DNA of 64,000 nt from Sordaria brevicollis (Eukaryota; Ascomycota; Sordariomycetes; Sordariales; Sordariaceae), in assembly GCA_033439795.1 (NCBI GenBank), contig JAUTDP010000002.1, positions 4,526,001-4,590,000 of the forward strand, written 5' to 3'. Of this stretch, positions 58,361-64,000 are shown one piece after another. The position numbers were made by a program, and so were the translations under genes. The notes under the pieces were generated by a model. The model was not told the DNA's origin. It made no database searches and saw only the letters and a program-made list of their open reading frames with translations. Each line of letters begins with the position of its first letter. The stretch's first letter is position 1.

Positions 58361-60376
58361 ATGAATACAGCTATGGAGCTGGTCTACTACCCATGTCTCA
58401 GATGGCTTTACTCTTCAGCTACTTTCCTTTGGTTAAGTGTCTTGTTACATCTCTTGCTTGGTTCATCGACCGTTTACGGACAGGAGGAGGATGATGAGTA
58501 TTTGGATGCGCCTCCTGCGAACAGATTTCTCCGCCGAGGGTATGCACGAGGTAAGTAGTCGGGTCAGTTCTCAATACATTTCCACTTGCGGAATATTCCT
58601 AGATGACATTTCTAACATTCAACTTACCGCCAAGCAACGGTGTTAGGAAACCACGTCTATATCGACGGTGGTGAAGTATCTCAGCTGATAAATGGCGAGC
58701 CTCAACCCGGCCATAACCCCGCTGACCCCAACAACTCGACTCTCTCCATCGATATATCATATTCATGGACCGCATCGACAGTCAAGATTAAGGCTACTCC
58801 CAAGAAGGGGCCAGTGGCCCTCTCCGATCAAGCTCTCTGGAACGACGTTACCGGTACCGCTTTCTACATTTATGGAGGACGTGCGTTGAACACAGAAAGC
58901 ACGAACAACATTACGAAGGACGGGATATGGAAATTTCTGTTCGACGGCGAAGGCCGCGGCACATGGGCCTATGAACGGCCTTCGAACCCACAATTCCTGA
59001 AGAAGCTCAACCTAACCGACAAAGCAGCGGTCGCAACCCTTCACGATGTTGCCCCAGACGGTGTAGCCTTTGTGATTGGTGGTACAACGTCGATTGACGT
59101 AGACCCGGACTCCAACAATACCTCCAGCGCCACAGATCCTAACCACGGGTATGGTGCCCCGATTCCGGGTATGGTTTCTTACGACATGAGGCGCAGAGAC
59201 TTCTCAAGGGTTAACACCCCCTTTGGTACGTTCGTCGATGGCCGCGCACATTTTGTCCCTCAGTTTGGCTCCAATGGCGTGCTCCTGGTCTTGGGGGGAG
59301 AGCTCGGCGGAGGAGTCTCGGATTTCAACAACATTACTTTTTATGATCCCAAGAGTGGGGATTGGAGGTGGCAGAAGACAATGGGCGATGCGCCGACGGA
59401 GCGAAAGAGTTTTTGTATGGTGGGTGTCGCCAGCCAGGCGGGAATTTATGAACTGTAAGTCAGGACATGAAGAGATATTCCATCGATTCGATAGCCCAGG
59501 TTTGATACCTCCGAGCATGTACCCTGACTTACTCACGTGTCGTCTCTATTTAGCTTCCTGTTCGGCGGATCCAACCGAGACCTCGGGAATCTCTACAACG
59601 ACACCTACATTCTTTCGCTTCCCGGATTCGTCTGGCTCAAAGCCGACACCCACTCGGTCGAGCCGCGCAACAACCATGACTGCGTCGTTATAGGGAAGCG
59701 TCAGATGTTGGTCGTAGGCGGCCATGGTCAGAACAAGTCCCTTTGGGATCAAGATCCTTTCCCGCAGGGCCTGGGCATCTTTGATTTAACTGATCTCGCC
59801 TGGAGCAAGGATGGAAGTTACGATGCCGACGCATGAGACTACATGGCATCCAAGCTCGTGGAAGACTGGTACAAGGACAGGAACTTGTCCGATCTGCCAT
59901 GGTCGTCCGGCGAGGTGAAAAGAATGTTTGTGAAGAATCCTATCTTGTTTAATGCGGTGCCGTCTTCAACCGCTACGACCAATACAAATCCGGCAAAGTC
60001 TCCAACTGCTACTACCGGACCGAACTCGACAACATCTGATGATGAGCACTCTTCCGCCAGTAATGCCGGGCCTGTTGCAGGGGGCGTGATAGGGGGCGTG
60101 GCCATTTTGGGAGCGCTGGCTGGGTTGACTTACTACATCTGGCGAAGAAGATCGAGGCCATCGCCGTTGGAAAAGGAGTCTGACCAGAGTGGCGCGTCTG
60201 AGGATTCTCCTTCCCTCGAGCGCATGAATGAGCTCTCTGCAGACGGTCAGATTACCGAGTTATATGTGCTACCAGGGGAGCTGGCGAGCAATAACGAGGC
60301 ATGGGAGCTTGATTCTTCGAGCCGACCGCGAGAGCTGGATGCTTGCGCCCCATCTAGGGGTGTTGGACGTGATTGA
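58361..60376 (+). CDS. Kelch-repeat membrane protein with signal peptide and an internal TGA
   Basis: Exons are 58361-58550, 58635-59454 and 59554-60376, spanning 611 codons. A hydrophobic signal sequence (SSATFLWLSVLLHLLLGSS) is followed by a mature N-terminus, then ATVLGNHVYIDGGEVSQL, FYIYGGRALN, GVAFVIGGTTSID, GVLLVLGGELGGG, FLFGGSNRD and MLVVGGHGQNK, the paired-Gly kelch blades of a beta-propeller. Many Asn-X-Ser/Thr sites fit an extracellular domain. Near the end is one membrane span (VAGGVIGGVAILGALAGLTYYIW) and a cytosolic tail. A TGA at 59834-59836 (codon 431) stops the frame after YDADA, yet the same frame continues with homologous-looking sequence (DYMASKLVEDWYKDRNL) to the span. 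As written the product would lack the membrane anchor. This is a nonsense allele, an error, or readthrough. Confidence 0.8.
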
Positions 60377-60817
60377 GGGGGCGGGAGGTTTTGATTATCG
60401 AAGTCGCATGGGCAGTTCATCATAATTTAAAGCTTGACGAAAAAGCCGCCTTAATCCCATGGCAGAGCACTTTCAGCTTCATGGTTTGACTCGAGTAGAG
60501 CATGTGCGCTGTGGTGCTACCAGCTCAAGGATCCGAGGCGACACGATAAAGATCCGAGTTGAAGAAATCTGCAGGATACCGATGGTAAAAGCTGCTGCTG
60601 TTCGTTCCATACCCGCCTGTGAGTTGTACAAGTGGGAGTCTAGGCTGGGTAGTGTCTCATACTCAGCTTTCTCGGAGTTTGGTGCGATCATGAAAATGTG
60701 ATGCCTGGTCACTTCAACCTGGATCATGATTTTCTTTCTCTTTCACCCCTATTTTTCTTTTTTTTTTCTCACTTGCCATCTCATTTATTCTTTATCTCTA
60801 TTCCCTTCATCACTTAA
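60377..60817. other. Flank between kelch gene and LTR
   Basis: Normal-composition sequence with a T-rich run near 60745-60775. No coding region. CTTAA at 60813-60817 directly precedes the LTR and could be one copy of a 5-bp target duplication; the other copy lies outside the window. Confidence 0.5.
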
Positions 60818-60991
60818 TGTTGAACCATACGGATGAGCATCACGTGAGGGAGGCGAGAATGTGGTAGTGAAGTTTTATTAATTAAAGAGAAAGAGAGTAA
60901 AAAAGGAGGGAGACGAAGTCTAGCTATATATATAAGGGAAACTATATGTGGATCGTATCTACTATGCCAAGACATATAAATAGCTTTAACA
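60818..60991 (-). repeat. 3' LTR of the copia element
   Basis: 174 bp starting TGTTGAAC and ending TTTAACA on the + strand, so it is bounded by TG...CA with a short imperfect inverted repeat. It abuts a polypurine tract and keeps a normal base composition over most of its length, unlike the body of the element. Confidence 0.85.
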
Positions 60992-61005
60992 CTCCCCTTC
61001 GATCT
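60992..61005 (-). promoter_or_regulatory. Polypurine tract, plus-strand primer site
   Basis: In element orientation the sequence AGATCGAAGGGGAG lies directly before the TGTTA of the LTR. This is the usual primer for second-strand synthesis in copia elements. Confidence 0.85.
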
Positions 61006-61689
61006 AAATATAAATTGCCTTATATAATAATAAACGGGTAAACGAAGAAATAGAGGGAGTAATTACCAAAGGCGGTAAAAGTAAAATTATTTATAAATAG
61101 CTCTCTTCTTCGCTTATTATAATTAATACTAATAAAATCTAATAGGAAAAAGGATTATTGCCGGAGGGGATATATAAGGAAAAAGGGGAATAATTAAGGG
61201 GAGAAGTTCTTAAGAGGGAAAAAAAAAAAAAATAATAAAAAGTATAAAAATGGTAAGAATTTTTAATATAATAATCGTAAAACCTCGTAAATAATACTAA
61301 TCAACTCGTTTCGTTAAAATAAATATAATAATAGTGAAAATATAACCGTAAGGCTACGGGAAGGTAAAGAATAACCGTAAATCAATTTTTAAAATTCCTG
61401 CGAAATATTGTAAATTAATTTTTAAAATCCCGTATAATAGCGAATTTTATAGAGCTAAAAAGTTATAGGTTTAATTATTAGGTTATATTTTTAATAAATT
61501 AAAGGGTAGTAGAATTGTAAGGGGATTAATTAAGTATAAAATAAACCGAGAGATAAAAAATATAAAAGGTAAGTAAAGGTATTAATAAGGTAATAATTAA
61601 TTAAACGAATTAATATAATAGTATAGCGGTATAAAGTATTAAATTATAATAGGTAATATAGTAGAGAATATTTTAAAGGACCCGTAGTA

Positions 61690-64000
61690 ATACTAAAAAA
61701 CGTCTTTAGGTAGGGCCTTTGTAAAAATATCGGTTATTTACTCGGTTATAAGGATATATTTAAAAGTAATTTCGCTACGGCTTTACATTTTATAATATTA
61801 TATATATTAAATTTTAATATATTTCGTTTTAGAATAGTATTAAAGGTTATTCGTAAATTATATAGCGCTTTAATTATTATAATAAATAAGGGTAATTTAG
61901 GTAAATACGTAGGTAAAGTCGATTAATAATTATTTAAATTATATAATTTCCTTAGACGTTTAAATTTATATTATAACCTTTATTTCGTAAAAAGATAGGG
62001 TAATAATTTATTAACGTTTAAAAGACTAATTAATAGAAGCGTTATTAATTTAGAAAATATATCCTTTAATAGACCGGTTAATAGCGTTATATCCGCCCTA
62101 ATTAGAATTAGAATAATTTAAAAGGGTATACCTAAAATTAAAGGTAGAATTAAATATATAAATAAAATAGTAATTTAAAGTGTATCGGAGGTATTAGAGG
62201 ATGCGTTTTACGGTTATAATATACGCTTTAATAGGTTTAATAAAGTAACGGCTATAAAAGGATATTACGAAAGTAATATCTAATTGTATACCGAATATAA
62301 TATATATAAGCGAGCTAATAGTGCGGACGTATTAATATTTATCGCTATTAAAGGCTCGAAAATCCTTAGGAGGTTTAAATACTTTATTTATTTTTATAGG
62401 TATTAATATTAATCTACCGTTAAATATACCGAAATTTTCGAATACCTTTTTAATATAAGCCTTCTAATTAAATTAAATAATATAATTTAATTTATTACAG
62501 GTAATTAATATATTTAAGTAATATAAATACGGATTTATATTAATTATTTTAAAACGTTAATTAAAGGCGCTTTTTAAGGCCTAAATTTTAAATTTAAAGG
62601 GGCCTATAATAAATAAATTATCGACGTAAATAGCGATAAAAATTATTCTTTTATTAAAAATAATAATATTAAATAAAAATAGTTTAAAATTGAGGTTAGC
62701 GAAGAAAGTAATTAAAGTATTATATTATACGTAAAGATTTTACTTTAATCTATAAAAGGCGTGGTTAAACTTATAAAACCTTTTTAAATTATTTATAACG
62801 ATGCCGGGCGGTTATATTACGTAGACTTTTTCCTTAATAAAATTATAAAAAAAAGCGGTTTAAACGTTTATTTATTCTAATTCTAAATCGAGGGCAATAA
62901 TAAGTATAAAAATAAATTTATAATTTATAAATTTTATAATTAAGGCGAAAATTTTATTATAATTAATCCCTTCCCGTTATTTAAAATTATAAACTATTTA
63001 ACGAACTTTATAGCGAAAGACTTCGCTATTAGGACTAATTTTAAATTTATAAATTTATTTTCTAATTAGAAATTATTAATTAATATTAAGCGGGATAAAT
63101 ATTTAAATTTTATTTTTAATAAGGGAATTATATTCGGTTTATATAATTTCGAATTATTATAATTAATCGGGATATTATTTAACCTTTCGAAGTATTTAAA
63201 GTTCTACGGTAAACGGGATAACGAAAGTAATAAAAATTAATAAATTAGGTTCCTATCCGTTTATAATTATTAATAATAATTATTATTTATCGAAAATAAT
63301 AAGATTTAAGGGACGGAATTTAAAATAGCGATTTATAACGGAATGTAAGTAGTTAAAGTCGAAAAGGCTTAAATTACCGCCGATATAAATAGTATCGAAT
63401 ATAAATAAAAATTTAGGCGGTATTATCGAGGCGGAGTATTATAGTAAATCCTTTAGAAAAGAAGGTTAAAAGGATTAAACGTTAAAGAGCGGTAAAGAAG
63501 GTAAATCGAAAAGTATAAATTAATATAAAAGCGGCGTAATTAAATTAAAATCTCCCCCCAATTATAATACTAGAATTCCCCTATAATCCGTACCCAATTC
63601 GGATTTAGAATTTAAAAGAATTTTCTTTAATTAAGAAGGTAAAGAGGAAATAACGGGAGGGATATCCGGGGAATTTAAACACTTTTCCACTATAATATTA
63701 AATACGCTTAATTTAAGAAAGGGGGTTATAAAAAGAAGGGAAAATATAAGGATCGAAAGGTTATTAATATTAAAAACCGTAATAAAAGTATTAAAATAAC
63801 CAAACGCTAATATAGGCGTAAAAAGGGAGGGTAATAATTTTAGTAAATTTTTTTTATTAATAATAATTAGGTTAATAAAAATATATACGTATATTTTATT
63901 AATAATTATATTATTAATATTAATAATTTTATTATTATTTATAAGGACGATATAATTAATTAATCTTTTATAACCTAATAATTTACTTCGGCCGGCTACG
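61690..64000 (-). pseudogene. Remnant of copia pol (integrase end, reverse transcriptase, RNase H)
   Basis: Read on the - strand, 63870-64000 gives LLGYKRLINYIVLINNNK, like the GYxxxxxYRV end of copia integrase. Near 62740-62830 is KVYVI-stop-PPGIV then HAFYRLK-stop-NLY, matching the QPPGF and ALYGLKQ blocks of reverse transcriptase. Near 62612-62640 is IYVDNLFIIG, the YVDD active site with its second Asp changed to Asn. Near 61990-62115 is an RNase H block (YSNSN-stop-GGYNAINRS...SFKR), and near 61695-61735 ITDIFTKALPKDVF. Stops sit where Trp or Gln is expected. It cannot be translated. Confidence 0.9.

Larger units (their letters stand above)
60818..64000 (-). mobile_element. RIP-degraded Ty1/copia retrotransposon, 3' part
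   Basis: The element lies on the - strand and is cut by the right edge of the window. In its own direction the order is integrase C-terminus (about 63830-64000), reverse transcriptase (about 62590-62830), RNase H (about 61690-62115), polypurine tract and 3' LTR (60991-60818). This is the copia order. The body is extremely AT-rich with CpA/TpG depleted, and stops replace Gln and Trp codons, as RIP leaves. Confidence 0.92.

Noticed and set aside
59834..59836. RIP as the cause of the kelch TGA
   Set aside because: The surrounding gene keeps normal CpA content, and a CGA-to-TGA change is not the preferred RIP context.
59820..59870. Intron removing the TGA in the kelch gene
   Set aside because: No good donor with branch site and acceptor that keeps frame is present around the TGA.
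1..64000. CRISPR arrays, rRNA and tRNA genes
   Set aside because: I saw no regular spaced repeats, no rRNA blocks and no tRNA with recognisable internal boxes.

Overview
The window looks like chromosomal DNA of a filamentous ascomycete of the Neurospora/Sordaria type. The reasons are short introns (49-290 nt) with GTAAGT/GTATGT donors and CTAAC/CTGAC branch sites, a fungal-type phytochrome, HET-domain and kelch accessory genes, and two very AT-rich blocks. In those blocks CpA/TpG are nearly gone while CpG survives, and old transposon proteins carry D-to-N, E-to-K, Q-to-stop and W-to-stop changes. That is the signature of repeat-induced point mutation (RIP).

Layout. 1-20 kb: a phytochrome histidine kinase (+), an IMPACT/UPF0029-domain protein (-), an OMS1-like mitochondrial methyltransferase (+), an F-BAR/SH3 protein of the Cdc15/Imp2/Hof1 group (+) and seipin (+). 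21.1-25.6 kb: a 4.4-kb RIP-degraded DNA transposon with 54-bp terminal inverted repeats, holding a dead DDE transposase on + and a second degenerate reading frame on -. A 0.3-kb inverted-repeat element (MITE-like) follows at 25.9 kb. 27-35 kb: a DUF7918-type nuclear-looking protein (+), TVP18 (-) and NTF2 (-). 35-41.6 kb: a 6.7-kb stretch of normal base composition in which I find no gene. 41.6-54 kb: AIM21 (+), a SCY1-like pseudokinase (-), mitochondrial branched-chain aminotransferase (+) and the complex I ESSS/NDUFB11-type subunit (-). 54.8-60.4 kb: an accessory pair, a HET-domain gene with interrupted reading frames and a secreted/membrane kelch protein with one internal TGA. 60.8-64 kb: a 174-bp LTR, a polypurine tract and the RIP-degraded pol of a Ty1/copia element on the - strand, running off the right edge.

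The housekeeping genes do not form one pathway. They touch light sensing, lipid droplets, Golgi traffic, actin and endocytosis, nuclear import and mitochondrial metabolism. Splice sites were placed by hand from reading frame, consensus signals and conserved protein motifs, so coding spans include introns, which are listed in each entry. The most unusual material is the two-gene transposon, the MITE-like element, the damaged HET/kelch pair beside the retrotransposon, the C27 run one base before a start codon, tiny coding exons in TVP18 and NTF2, and the gene-free 6.7 kb.
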